A DNA stretch of 64,000 bases, taken from contig NZ_CP067976.1 of the NCBI RefSeq assembly GCF_018141665.1, forward strand, positions 186,001 to 250,000, written 5' to 3'. Shown here in pieces: positions 1 through 9,088 of this stretch. The position numbers were made by a program, and so were the translations under genes. The notes under the pieces are model-generated. The model worked only from the letters and a program-made list of their open reading frames with translations, was not told where the DNA came from and searched no databases. Numbering within the stretch: the first letter of the stretch is position 1; every line of letters begins with the position of its first letter. This DNA comes from Wolbachia endosymbiont of Spodoptera picta (GTDB lineage Bacteria > Pseudomonadota > Alphaproteobacteria > Rickettsiales > Anaplasmataceae).

Positions 1-104
1 ATGCCTTTGCCTAAATCACCCATAACTTGTGGTAACCTACCTGCACCAAACAGAACTAAGATTATTATTAAGACTAGAAACAGCTGCCATGGACCTAAAC
101 TCAT
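1..104 (-). CDS. tatA: Sec-independent translocase TatA/E (5' part, cut by window edge)
   Basis: The visible 34 codons begin MSLGPWQLFLVLIIILVLFG and continue with AGRLPQVMGDLGKG. This is the single N-terminal membrane helix, hinge FGAGRLP and start of the amphipathic helix typical of TatA, the small inner-membrane subunit that forms the passage for folded twin-arginine substrates. The ATG at 104 is preceded by a strong GGAGGT (109-114, read on the minus strand), which fixes the start. The rest lies beyond base 1. It is on the same strand as the ABC ATPase and about 140 bp downstream of it. TatA and TatB cannot be fully separated from the N-terminus alone; the short spacing and sequence favour TatA. 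Confidence 0.85.
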   Translation of the reverse strand, partial: MSLGPWQLFLVLIIILVLFGAGRLPQVMGDLGKG

Positions 105-244
105 TTGTACCTCCGTTGAAAATATTAATTTTTAGGTATTAAAACTTGACTGAAGCCAAGTGATACATAAATTATATCACTTTTATTGAATTATAAATCA
201 AGAGTTTTTAATTATCTTATAATAGTTTTAGCCTAACATTAAGT

Positions 245-982
245 TTAGTTTAGCTGTAGAGTAAAAGGAAGCTCACTAAAAAATTTTGCTAACGTATCAT
301 CTTTAGGTCTGTGGTATATGTAGCTAGGAACTCCTGATTGAATAATTTTACCATTTTTCATCACGTAAATAAAATCTGCAACTTTCAACGCTTCTTGCGG
401 ATCATGAGTTACCATGAGTACAGGAATATTTTTTCTTCTAAAAAGTGACAATATATGGTGCCTTATTCGATATTTGAGCAGTATATCTAAATTAGAAAAT
501 GGTTCATCGAGCAAAACAACATCAGGATTTTGCGCCATTACTCTTGCTATTGCAACTAATTGTTGCTGTCCTCCTGATAAAGCATGAGGGTACATGTTTT
601 CATATTTTTCTATATTAAATAGCTTTAAGATTTCCAATGCAGTAAGGTATTTTTCTTTCTTAGAAGTACTGCAAATAGCAAAAGTTATATTTTCTATTAC
701 TGTTTTATGAGGAAATAATGCAGAATGCTGAAAAATCAATCCGATATTTCTACGCTCTATAGCAATTGACACTTTGTTACTTGCAACTAATTTATCATTT
801 ATAACAATGGTTCCAGATTTTGGATTTTCTATTCCTGCGATTAATTTTAGAATTGTTGACTTGCCACAGCCAGAATGACCTAGTAAACAGGCAACACTTC
901 CTTTCTTCACTTGAATGTTGATGTTGCTTAAAGCAAAGCCATCTTGATTACTATAAAAGTAACTAATATTGTTAACTAGCAT
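245..982 (-). CDS. ABC transporter ATP-binding protein (Fe3+/spermidine-type importer family)
   Basis: The product is a 245-residue nucleotide-binding subunit. It has Walker A GHSGCGKST at residues 35-43, a Q-loop (GLIFQHSALFPH), the ABC signature LSGGQQQ near 136-142, Walker B VVLLDEPF near 156-164, and the H-loop MVTHDPQEA. The order and the LFPHKTVIENI segment match importers of the ferric iron/spermidine/sulfate group such as FbpC or PotA, but the usual C-terminal regulatory TOBE region is absent. Substrate cannot be told from the sequence, and no permease or binding protein lies next to it here. It would couple ATP hydrolysis to uptake at the inner membrane. Confidence is high for the family and low for iron specificity. 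Confidence 0.9.
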   Translation of the reverse strand: MLVNNISYFYSNQDGFALSNINIQVKKGSVACLLGHSGCGKSTILKLIAGIENPKSGTIVINDKLVASNKVSIAIERRNIGLIFQHSALFPHKTVIENITFAICSTSKKEKYLTALEILKLFNIEKYENMYPHALSGGQQQLVAIARVMAQNPDVVLLDEPFSNLDILLKYRIRHHILSLFRRKNIPVLMVTHDPQEALKVADFIYVMKNGKIIQSGVPSYIYHRPKDDTLAKFFSELPFTLQLN

Positions 983-1081
983 TAATCTTTCAATTGGAAT
1001 CGTATTATTAAATATAACAGTATTACATTCAAGAAATACAGAAATATTTTTTATTATTGTGAATTAATTGTACAGGGTACC

Positions 1082-1110
1082 TAGAAAAATGCGAGACTTT
1101 TTGCTATAAT
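1082..1110 (+). promoter_or_regulatory. probable promoter of the tRNA-Arg gene
   Basis: A perfect TATAAT lies at 1105-1110, 24 bases ahead of the tRNA, in a spacer with no gene. At 17 bp spacing the -35 position holds a weak TAGAAA (1082-1087). The -10 is seen directly; use as the tRNA promoter is inferred. Confidence 0.4.
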
Positions 1111-1133
1111 TTTGCATAAATAGCAGAAGACAT

Positions 1134-1207
1134 GGGACTATAGCTCAGTAGGATAGAGCGTTGGATTCCTAATCCGAAGGCCGTGCGTTCGAATCGCACT
1201 AGTCCCA
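1134..1207 (+). tRNA. tRNA-Arg, anticodon CCT
   Basis: It folds as a full cloverleaf. The acceptor stem GGGACTA (1134-1140) pairs with TAGTCCC (1200-1206), with discriminator A at 1207. The D arm is AGCTC...GAGC, and the anticodon stem TTGGA/TCCGA encloses loop TTCCTAA with anticodon CCT at 1168-1170. The T arm GTGCG/CGCAC holds loop TTCGAAT. CCA is not encoded and would be added after transcription. It would read AGG codons. Confidence 0.95.
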
Positions 1208-1284
1208 CTTAATCTTAATAAAGTAGAAGAAACTAACACAGGTTTACAACACCGTTCTAGGAGTTAGAGTCCCAGTTTCTCAAC

Positions 1285-3105
1285 TTACAGCGTTTGCATG
1301 CTTGGGTTTATATGCTCAACCTTATTTTCTTCCATTGCTCTATAACTTGGCAGTGTAGAATTTTTTACATGTAATCCAGTTACTATTACAACTAAAATAG
1401 CTAGGACACTGCAAACTAATGCACCAGCTAAAGATGGAACCATCACAGCAGCAGCAACAAACAATCCTGCAATAACAACTCCAACAACATCACTCCTTAA
1501 TGAGGCGTAAAAACTCTCCTTACTTTTTTTGTATTTAGTTTCTTTTTCATGTGGTGGAGAAAATTGAGCCTCTACAAAGCCGTTAGCTTTCTTATCATTA
1601 TTTGGTGTGACAGTTGGGCCAGTCCTTGTTGATACAGGTGCTTCATTTTTGTTATTATTACCATTAGTACTAACAGGGAGCACTGTTGCTACAGGTCTAC
1701 TAATAACATTTCTATTACTATTGGATACACTATTTGTTTCTATGTGGAATGTTTCTTGTTCCTTATTTGTTGCTGATCCATGCGGCACAATTATTTCTCG
1801 ATCATTTTGTATCAGTGCTGTTGCTGCCACAGAATTCTTTTTTGAAGAAGCAGTGCAGAATGCATCATCCTTTAACTGTTGATATAATCTGTACAATTCA
1901 CTTTCAGGATCTAGTTTTGATTGCTCTGCATTAACACTTTGCAGTAACGTGCTCAGAATCTCAGCATTGTCATCATCAGTGTAAGAGAAAACAAAGCATA
2001 ATATAGGTTTGTCTCCTTCAATTTTGCTAACGTAATACCTTCCTTCTTGACCGATTGCATTGATGATGGTCATTCCATTTTGTAAGAGAAATTTTATAAC
2101 GTTCAAATTTTGATCTTTAATTGCATATTCTAGCACAGCATTTTTTTCACATTTGCTCTGAAGATTAATTCCCTTCCTTCTTAACCTTTTTTGCAAATCT
2201 TCAAAACTAGTAACTGTGCTATCCTGTTTTGTAACCCTATCTATATCAAGACACAGATTCCTAATGTCATCATTATTTAGCGTGAGACCAGTGCTTGTAT
2301 TACTGACATTGGACTCTGCTCCATCAGGTGTGTTTTGCTTCTCTTTTTTGTTTATTGCTGATCTAAGCAGTGCAATTATTACACAGCTTGAGAGATATTT
2401 ATTGTGATCAGAATTGCTGAAGTCGACTTTAAACTCAGAATCTATTTGAAGTTGTTCTCTGAGTGATAATTTCCCTTCTTCAATTATTTTTAGAAGATTT
2501 CTTATACCATCTTCTGGTATACCTATCATATACTTTAAAAGTAACTTAACTTTTGGTAGGTCGCCATCTACAGAGGCATTACTCAAAGCCTGAACTTTCT
2601 CTTCTCCAGTAAATCTTTTGTTATTCAAGAGTATCTTCATAACTTCAGTGCTCTCATTGTGAGGAGCTGTGTTAAGAACCTCTAGTATTTTCGTATGATC
2701 TATGTAATCTAAAAATATCTCAAACTCTTGAACTTTACCTTCATTAACGGCGGTCAACAAAGCATTCGATTTTCTTTCTTGATCAAATTTATCGCTATCC
2801 AAAAATATCTTTATAACGTTAGGTTTTTCACCTGACACAGCGTAATCTAATACAGTTTTAGAAGTAGTATCTCTAATATCAATTTTAATATTTGACTTTG
2901 CGAGCAATTCAACAATTTTTAGAAATGTATCATAATCATTTAAAATACTGCTTTTCCCTGAGCGAAGAATATCCATAAACAAATCACAAATCTTTGCATC
3001 TGTTGGCCCACTTTGTTTTAGCTTCTCACCAAATTCCTGAGCAGCTATATTAGGATTATCAGTTACAAATTTCTTTACATCTTCATAAGTTAAATTACCG
3101 ATCAT
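1285..3105 (-). CDS. ankyrin-like repeat protein with C-terminal membrane segment
   Basis: The product has about 606 residues. The N-terminal two thirds holds divergent ankyrin-type helix pairs, for example VLDYAVSGEKPNVIKIFLDS, ALLTAVNEGKVQEFEIFLDY and VLEYAIKDQNLNVIKFLLQN. A low-complexity Ser/Asn/Thr/Pro linker follows, and near residues 545-580 there is a hydrophobic stretch (VVGVVIAGLFVAAAVMV...ALVCSVLAILVVIVTG) that makes one or two membrane helices. The first in-frame ATG is at 3105; a TTG two codons earlier is less likely. The layout suggests a membrane-anchored ankyrin protein, possibly an effector or surface protein. No catalytic motif was found. It sits alone between the tRNA and glpX. 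Confidence 0.75.
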   Translation of the reverse strand: MIGNLTYEDVKKFVTDNPNIAAQEFGEKLKQSGPTDAKICDLFMDILRSGKSSILNDYDTFLKIVELLAKSNIKIDIRDTTSKTVLDYAVSGEKPNVIKIFLDSDKFDQERKSNALLTAVNEGKVQEFEIFLDYIDHTKILEVLNTAPHNESTEVMKILLNNKRFTGEEKVQALSNASVDGDLPKVKLLLKYMIGIPEDGIRNLLKIIEEGKLSLREQLQIDSEFKVDFSNSDHNKYLSSCVIIALLRSAINKKEKQNTPDGAESNVSNTSTGLTLNNDDIRNLCLDIDRVTKQDSTVTSFEDLQKRLRRKGINLQSKCEKNAVLEYAIKDQNLNVIKFLLQNGMTIINAIGQEGRYYVSKIEGDKPILCFVFSYTDDDNAEILSTLLQSVNAEQSKLDPESELYRLYQQLKDDAFCTASSKKNSVAATALIQNDREIIVPHGSATNKEQETFHIETNSVSNSNRNVISRPVATVLPVSTNGNNNKNEAPVSTRTGPTVTPNNDKKANGFVEAQFSPPHEKETKYKKSKESFYASLRSDVVGVVIAGLFVAAAVMVPSLAGALVCSVLAILVVIVTGLHVKNSTLPSYRAMEENKVEHINPSMQTL

Positions 3106-3206
3106 ATTCAAATCTTACTATTATTGCTATACGCTTATTATATCAACTTTTTCATTATTCAGTCAAGTAATCTTGCAGTATCAAATGGCATGATATATAT
3201 TGATTT

Positions 3207-4148
3207 ATGATTCTCGAGCAAATGATAGAAGATTTAGCCTATAAGTTAGTGAAAGTAACCGAAGCTGCAGCACTTGCTGCATATAAATTGGCAGGCCTTG
3301 GTAATGAAAAAAAGGCCGATCAGGTTGCAGTTGATGCAATGCGTACGGTGCTAAACTCAATGGAAATAAATGGTACAATTGTGATTGGGGAAGGGGAGAG
3401 GGACGAAGCACCGATGCTATATATCGGAGAAAAAGTTGGCACAGGAAGTGGCCCTGAGATTGACATCGCTGCTGATCCACTTGAAGGCACTACGATTTGC
3501 GCTCATTATAAACAAGGGGCAATGTCTGTTCTTGCTGCAACAAAAAAAGGTAATTTTTTACATGCACCTGATGTTTATATGGAAAAGATAGCAGTGGGAA
3601 AAAATCTCCCAGAGGGTGTAGTCTCACTAAAAAATAGGATTGAGAAGAATCTGGACAATTTAGCCAAGGCAAAAAGATGTAAAGCAAGTGATCTTATAGT
3701 AACTGTACTTAAACGTGAAAGACATGATGAATTAATAGCAAAAATTAGGAAGCTAGGAGCAAAAGTGAAATTAATAGATGATGGTGATGTTGCAGCCATA
3801 GTTTCGCTAATAAATGGCAATCACGATATGTATATCGGCACAGGAGGAGCTCCAGAAGGAGTGCTTGCAGCAGCAGCGCTAAGCTCAATCGGTGGGCAGA
3901 TAGAAGGAAGATTAATATTTGACACGGATCAATTAAAAGAAAGAGCAAAAAATTTGAATATCACTGACCCAGAAAAAATCTACACCGTGAAAGACATGGC
4001 AAGAAGTGAATCAGTATTCATTGCAACTGGAGTAACAAATGGAGAGTTTGTGGATGGAGTAAAGTTTGGCCAAGATATTTGTCTGACTAATTCATTAATA
4101 ATATTGCCTGGTAAAGTAATAAAAATACAAACAAAATCAATATCTTAA
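3207..4148 (+). CDS. glpX: fructose-1,6-bisphosphatase, class II
   Basis: The 313-residue product matches GlpX, which hydrolyses fructose 1,6-bisphosphate to fructose 6-phosphate in gluconeogenesis in the cytosol. Metal/phosphate-site motifs include GEGERDEAPMLYIGE, DPLEGTT (near residues 91-97), LIDDGDVAA and GTGGAPEGVLAAAAL, in the order of the lithium-sensitive phosphatase superfamily. Length is normal for the family and no lesion is seen. In Wolbachia, which relies on amino acids and gluconeogenic intermediates, this is a housekeeping gene, supporting this stretch as chromosomal rather than prophage. Confidence 0.95.
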   Translation: MILEQMIEDLAYKLVKVTEAAALAAYKLAGLGNEKKADQVAVDAMRTVLNSMEINGTIVIGEGERDEAPMLYIGEKVGTGSGPEIDIAADPLEGTTICAHYKQGAMSVLAATKKGNFLHAPDVYMEKIAVGKNLPEGVVSLKNRIEKNLDNLAKAKRCKASDLIVTVLKRERHDELIAKIRKLGAKVKLIDDGDVAAIVSLINGNHDMYIGTGGAPEGVLAAAALSSIGGQIEGRLIFDTDQLKERAKNLNITDPEKIYTVKDMARSESVFIATGVTNGEFVDGVKFGQDICLTNSLIILPGKVIKIQTKSIS

Positions 4149-4291
4149 ACATTTGTCATATGCTGATTATAAAATTTTTATAGAAGGAAGATACTTATAA
4201 TTGTCTTAAAAAAATGAATTTACATATTAATTTTAGCTTTACAACATTTGGCATTAAGTTATAGTTAAATAGTAATACTAAGAGGTGCTTA

Positions 4292-5748
4292 ATGTTTAGT
4301 TCACTAACTAATTTTTTTACTAATACGTCTAAAAAGAAAAGTTCTCAATCTGAAGAAAATAATCATTCTTTCTCTAACAGCACAGAAAGTTTATTAGTCC
4401 AATCTACTAAAAAAATCCTCAACTTGATGATCAAAGTAGAACTGACGCGTCTCCTCAAACAAATCTTCAATTTAGTGAGGATGATGTAAAAAACGTGCTC
4501 CAAGACTTCGAAAAATTGGATTTTAAGAACAGTAATGAGTGTTTTAACGAAATAGCAGAAGATTATGAAAGGAGGAAAAAAAGTGACCTTTTTAACTACG
4601 TAATATTGAATAAGCGAAAATACATAACAGATATATTAGATCAGAGGCTTGCCCACAAAGATCAAGAAAATTTTAGGAAGAAATTTAGTGAATATCTTCT
4701 TAAAATAAATGAGAAAATGAATTATGGGAAAGAATTTCAAAATAAACTTCAATTTTTTGAAGATAGGGTAGAAGAAGTATTATCAGATTTTAGAAAATTG
4801 AATTTTGGCCTTAAGGATAATTTGTGTAAAGATGATAAGGATAACGTAAATTATAATAAAGGCTGGCCTGCAGATCCATTTGACAAAATAGCGAATTATT
4901 ATCGATGGAATAAGAACATTTTCCTTTTTAATTATGTGGTATTAAGTAAGCAAAAAGAAATAATAAGTATATTGAATGAAAAGTCTATTCCTGAAGACAA
5001 GCGAAAGAATTTTAAAAAGAGGTTGGGTAGATATCTTCTTCGAGTCGAAGAAGGGATGAGTAACGGACAGGAATTTCTCAAAACTGATAGTGCAGTTGCC
5101 TTTTTTGATGGATGTTATGTGCCATGCGCATATGCAAAACGTTCTCTTAATCATTATGATCATCTTAGTATTAATATTTCTAAGCCTGGGTGTAGCTTAG
5201 AAATCAGCCGTCTTTTCACTGACAAAATTGAAGGGATGGAAAGAAATAAAAATGAGGTAAAGATAGTAGAAATATACAGTAACGATAAAAGAATAGCAAC
5301 GGTTGAGAAGAATGATAATGGAAAAAGAAATTACCGCTTTGCAAAAGATGCAACATGCGATATGAAAATTAGGTGGAGTGCAGAAGATGAGAAAGGTAAT
5401 TCTGTTAACTGCTTTATTAGTTTAAATGTAAATCCTAGTGAAATTGAGATTGGTCAGGCAACTATTAATGGTAAAGATGTTGAACTAGACGAAATTTTGA
5501 AATTAGCTGAGCAAAGCGAAGATGTGCTTATAGAAGGTAAAGCTTTACATGAATTTTTAGAAGGATATCTGGAGCAAGATGTACAATCACAGGAAGAGAT
5601 AATAAAGAGATGTGATGAAACTCCTGGAACTAAACTTGATAATCTGGAGATAGGGCAGTTCTCTTTCTCTCCTTTATCTGAAGAGGAGATAGAGGAAGAA
5701 GAGAGAAGAGAATATAAAAATTCACGGGCTACATCAGGAAGGTGCTAG
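4292..5748 (+). pseudogene. unknown protein with tandem duplicated module; frameshift in A7 run
   Basis: A 5' frame from ATG 4292 (MFSSLTNFFTNTSKKKSS...) and a 3' frame ending at 5748 belong to one gene. After the A7 run at 4409-4415 the +1 frame reads NPQLDDQSRTDASPQTNLQF and runs straight into VLQDFEKLDFK at 4495. The intact product would be about 485 residues. It contains two copies of a roughly 110-residue module: VLQDFEKLDF...LFNYVILNKRKYITDIL...FRKKFSEYLLKINEKMNYGKEF, then VLSDFRKLNF...LFNYVVLSKQKEIISIL...FKKRLGRYLLRVEEGMSNGQEF. A beta-rich segment and an acidic C-terminus follow. The family is not recognised. It may be a pseudogene, a phase-variable gene, or intact with a base miscalled in the run. 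Confidence 0.6.
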
Positions 5749-5753
5749 ACTAA

Positions 5754-6848
5754 TTAGACATTAAACCTAAAGTGCATTATATCGCCATCTTGCACGATAT
5801 AATCTCTGCCTTCGAAGCGAATTTTCCCTGCATCTTTGCAAGCTAATTCGCTTCCATATTTTATATAGTCTTCAAAGCTTATGGTTTCTGCTTTTATAAA
5901 GCCCTTTTCAAAATCAGTGTGAATTACACCTGCTGCTTTGTCAGCTGTTGATCCTATCTTTATTGGCCATGCACGTGCTTCTTTGGGGCCCACAGTAAAA
6001 AAAGTTATCATACTTAGCACTCCATACATAATACGTGCTACTCCATCAAGTCCTGATTCTTGTAAGCCAAATTCTGATAAAAAATTCTGTTTTTCCGCTT
6101 CACTATCAAGATTTGCAATATCTGCTTCAAGTTTCGCTGAAATACAATAAAATTTGCTTTTATTTTCTTCCGCCATTTTTTCTACCCTTTTAGATAGTTC
6201 ATTACCAGTTATGATATTCGTATCTTCAATATTGCATACATACATAACAGGCTTTGTTGTTAGCAATTGAAGCAACTTCATCTCATCTTCATCGATATTC
6301 TCCAAGCTTCTTGCCGGTTTACCTAATTTTAAAGTAGCTAATACCTCTTGCATTAATTCAAGTTGTCTCTTTAGCTCTTTATCACCTTGCTTTGCTTTCT
6401 TTTCCAATTGAGGAAGCCTTTTTTCTATGCTATCAATATCAGCTAGAATTAACTCCATTTCCACTATTTCAGCATCTGATATTGGATCTATTTTACTGTT
6501 TACATGGCTGATATCGTCATCCGTAAAGCACCTGAGCAGATGAACAATGGCATCAACTTCTCTGATATGACTCAAAAATTTATTTCCTAGTCCTTCACCC
6601 TTGCTCGCACCCTTAACCAAGCCGGCAATATCGACAACTTCCAGTTGATTGTAGATTATTTTCCCTGAGTGAGCAATCGCGGCAATTTGTTTCAAACGCT
6701 GATCTCGTATTGGCACTTTGCCAACATTTGGCTCGATTGTACAGAAAGGATAGTTTGCAGCTTCGGCTGCACTTGACTCTGTAAGTGCATTAAATAAGGT
6801 TGATTTTCCTATATTTGGCAGTCCAACTATGCCACAGTTAAAGCTCAT
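5754..6848 (-). CDS. ychF: redox-regulated ATPase YchF (Obg-family)
   Basis: The 364-residue product begins MSFNCGIVGLPNIGKSTLFN with the P-loop GLPNIGKS. It has the DIAGLVKGASKGEGLGNKFL switch region, a helical-hairpin insert, and a C-terminal TGS domain (AAGVIHTDFEKGFIKAET through the terminal DGDIMHFRFNV). YchF is a cytosolic ATPase of the Obg GTPase superfamily linked to ribosome function and oxidative-stress control. Its length is normal. It is convergent with the preceding unknown gene (6 bp gap). It marks the last clear housekeeping gene before the prophage accessory region. Confidence 0.97.
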   Translation of the reverse strand: MSFNCGIVGLPNIGKSTLFNALTESSAAEAANYPFCTIEPNVGKVPIRDQRLKQIAAIAHSGKIIYNQLEVVDIAGLVKGASKGEGLGNKFLSHIREVDAIVHLLRCFTDDDISHVNSKIDPISDAEIVEMELILADIDSIEKRLPQLEKKAKQGDKELKRQLELMQEVLATLKLGKPARSLENIDEDEMKLLQLLTTKPVMYVCNIEDTNIITGNELSKRVEKMAEENKSKFYCISAKLEADIANLDSEAEKQNFLSEFGLQESGLDGVARIMYGVLSMITFFTVGPKEARAWPIKIGSTADKAAGVIHTDFEKGFIKAETISFEDYIKYGSELACKDAGKIRFEGRDYIVQDGDIMHFRFNV

Positions 6849-6950
6849 ATTTGTTATTTAAAGCAATAATTATTGCATAATTTAAAAATTTCTGCTATAC
6901 TTAATTAGTTACAATTTTGTTGGTATATAACTTAAATTAAAGTAAAAACT

Positions 6951-8402
6951 ATGACTACAGCTAAGAAACGGAAACTACCAAGTGACTTTCATGATGTTGA
7001 GGTTGGAATAGAAAGGCCCAGGATATTAGGGCAAATGAATGTACCTAGGAAACGGAAATCATCAAGTGGTCTTCACGGTGTTGAAAGTCCGAAAAGGTTC
7101 AAGAGCTTTGGGCAAGAAATAACTCCTTTAAATAGTAATTCTTACCCTAACGATTTCTATGAAGGTAAACTTAGTGATGTTGTAGGGCAGTCCGTTAGTG
7201 ATGTGGAACAAAAACTTTCTAGCAGTCAAGTAGCTAAGTATGATACTGCAGGAGATGGCAATTGCTTTTTCCATGCCGTGTTTGGTGAAAATAGTTCTAA
7301 TGTATACAAAACTGACAAAGCTCAAGCAATGCGTAAAGAGTGGCGCGAATTTTTAAATCAGTTTAAATCATTGAATGATCCGAAAATGCCAAATGCTCTT
7401 AAGCAACACTTGAGAACATTCTTTGTAGATCTATTGAGTAACACTGGGGAAGTGCTTAATGTACCAAAAGAGATAAAAGAGCTCATTGAGGAAATAAATA
7501 AAAAAGTTGACGATATAATAAATGAAAGTGTTGAAAGAACGAAAGCTTTAAAAAATAACATTATAGAAAAGTTTTCTGAAGATGAAAAATTTTGTAATGA
7601 AATATATGAAGTAATAAAGCAAGCTACCAATGCATATAATGAGCATAATGTGCAGCAAAGAGATTTACTTAGTATTGAAGATTTACTAAAGAAAGAAAAT
7701 GAGAAAACATTGTATAATAGGGTAGAGGAAGAGCTTGAGTCTTGTGCATATAGACTTGACACCACGCTTACTAAAGAAAAATATAAAGAGGAATATATAA
7801 TTAATAACGACAGAATATTAGATTCAGTTATTGGTCAAAAAGACTTCTATCAGACTTATCTCAAAGCAATACAAAAACAAGGGTATTTTGTTTTTCACGG
7901 TGAAATCCCTATTTTAGCTTCTTTATCTAATACTGAAATCGAAGCATATTTTGAGGGTCAGGAAGGTATGACAATATATAAACCAGAACCAAACATGATA
8001 AATCCTGAGTATGTAAGGAAAGATGAATTATGGGGCAATAAGAAGAAGGAAGTAATATACCTGGGTGGAAACCATTACTCTAGAGCTAGGGTTATAACTA
8101 AGGAAATTCAAGAGCAAGAAGACTTTCAATTAGCAAAAGAACTTCAATTAGATGAAATTTTGGAGTATTGTAACCTTTCAAAGGATATCTCTGAGAGAGC
8201 AGAGGTTGAGAAGAGGTTTGATGAGTTCTTGGCAAAAAATGCTGATGGAAAAATTGGTGATGTTATAGGGCAGTGCATTAATGATGTACAGCAACGTATA
8301 AAATGCCTTGAGGAGCCAGTCTTATCAAGAAGGTGCAGTGTGGAAGAAGCACGTGTAGAAAAAACATTTTATCAACAACAAGTACCACAACCTGTAAGAT
8401 AA
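6951..8402 (+). CDS. OTU-family cysteine protease (putative deubiquitinase effector)
   Basis: The 483-residue product carries the OTU catalytic box AGDGNCFFHAV at residues 100-110 (Asp102, Cys105) and a late GGNHYSRARV with candidate catalytic His375. OTU proteases cleave ubiquitin from eukaryotic proteins, so the target should lie in the host cell. The N-terminus has clusters resembling nuclear-localisation signals (AKKRKLP at 4-10, PRKRKSSS at 32-39, SPKRFKS at 46-52). A short motif occurs twice, SDVVGQSVSDVEQKL (75-89) and GDVIGQCINDVQQRI near the C-terminus, flanking the protease. About 170 helical, Glu/Lys-rich residues separate Cys and His, longer than in minimal OTU domains. It starts the accessory region just after ychF. 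Confidence 0.85.
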   Translation: MTTAKKRKLPSDFHDVEVGIERPRILGQMNVPRKRKSSSGLHGVESPKRFKSFGQEITPLNSNSYPNDFYEGKLSDVVGQSVSDVEQKLSSSQVAKYDTAGDGNCFFHAVFGENSSNVYKTDKAQAMRKEWREFLNQFKSLNDPKMPNALKQHLRTFFVDLLSNTGEVLNVPKEIKELIEEINKKVDDIINESVERTKALKNNIIEKFSEDEKFCNEIYEVIKQATNAYNEHNVQQRDLLSIEDLLKKENEKTLYNRVEEELESCAYRLDTTLTKEKYKEEYIINNDRILDSVIGQKDFYQTYLKAIQKQGYFVFHGEIPILASLSNTEIEAYFEGQEGMTIYKPEPNMINPEYVRKDELWGNKKKEVIYLGGNHYSRARVITKEIQEQEDFQLAKELQLDEILEYCNLSKDISERAEVEKRFDEFLAKNADGKIGDVIGQCINDVQQRIKCLEEPVLSRRCSVEEARVEKTFYQQQVPQPVR

Positions 8403-8599
8403 GTCTTCATAGTCTATATACTTCTATAGGGGGCATTCTATAATAAAAGCCATGCTCATTATTAACCACTGCTTAATAAGAATAAAGTCTTAGCAAAACA
8501 AACATAAGAATAATAGGATTTCTTGCTTGCAAAGCAACTCCAAGATCGGGAGGAAAAAGACTTTTTCCTTGCAAGGCAACTTGTTCGGTAGAAGCTGTA

Positions 8600-8678
8600 G
8601 CTTTACTCCTCTCGTTTGAGTTTTATTACTACAACTCCCCCTAAAGAACCGTGCTTGCAGATTTCCCGCACACGGCTC
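8600..8678 (-). mobile_element. group II intron relic (domain V and part of domain VI)
   Basis: On the minus strand 8678-8646 folds as intron domain V. GAGCCGTG pairs with CACGGTTC, there is a two-base AG bulge, and a TGCGG/CTGCA distal stem is closed by a GAAA-type loop; the AGC triad is in place. The following TTTAGGGGGAGTTG is where domain VI begins. No reverse transcriptase frame is nearby, so only the 3' end of the intron survives. The identification rests on structure seen in the sequence plus the known domain V fold. Confidence 0.6.
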
Positions 8679-8825
8679 ATCAATATTAGTTTTCACAGTC
8701 GTCCCTCTTATGCATATAAAGAAAAATGTATTTTTGGCTTTGGGGGGGTATAATAGTTTAGATTTGATCTGACAAGCAAACAAAGTAAGATAAAAATATA
8801 AACAAGTTTTAAAGGAGTGTCAGAT

Positions 8826-8972
8826 ATGAATACAACACAAGAAAAAATACTAAAACCAAAGTTGGGATTGCTAGAACTTGCAAAGGTAAATGAAATCGAT
8901 AATACAAGTAACTTTTATAGATATTGTATCTTTAGGCTATTTTGTTGTCCCAAGTTTGGGACAACAAAATAA
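8826..8972 (+). pseudogene. IS481-type transposase, N-terminal fragment
   Basis: The frame MNTTQEKILKPKLGLLELAK is the usual start of IS481-family transposases, where it leads into a helix-turn-helix domain. Here the similarity stops after about 20 codons and the frame ends at TAA 8970-8972 inside an inverted repeat. A Shine-Dalgarno-like AAAGGAG precedes it. Only the first few percent of the transposase remains, so it is an inactive relic. Confidence 0.6.
8939..8970. repeat. perfect inverted repeat, 15-bp arms
   Basis: ATTTTGTTGTCCCAA (8939-8953) is repeated in inverted form at 8956-8970 with only two bases between. It could form a strong hairpin at the end of the IS481 relic and just downstream of the convergent STAND-ankyrin gene. 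It may act as a bidirectional terminator or mark an old element end; no long T run follows. Confidence 0.6.
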
Positions 8973-9038
8973 CCATTTCCAGCGCTCAAAATCAAGAGAC
9001 GTGAGAAGTGTTTTTCTTGGAATGTGTTGATCTAGCGC
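8968..9038 (+). repeat. dispersed noncoding repeat, copy 1 of 3
   Basis: A segment of about 70 bases (AATAACCATTTCCAGCGCTC, then AAAATCA..GTGAGAAG and TTCTTGGAATGTGTTGATCT) recurs at 31103-31170 and, partly, at 33641-33702. Each copy lies just past the 3' end of an EAM effector gene. It has no open frame. It may be an untranslated or terminator element, or a trace of shared ancestry of the cassettes. Confidence 0.6.
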
Positions 9039-9088
9039 CATTCTGTTAAATGAAGGTACGGATACCTTATCACTTATGCTCCTTCATT

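Noticed and set aside
1607..2407. several open frames on the plus strand opposite the ankyrin/membrane gene
   Set aside because: They are reverse-strand shadows of a well-supported gene, lack ribosome sites and show no family similarity.
8490..8783. open frame of 97 codons on the minus strand
   Set aside because: It covers the group II intron domain V relic and has no coding character; intron RNA structure explains the conservation.
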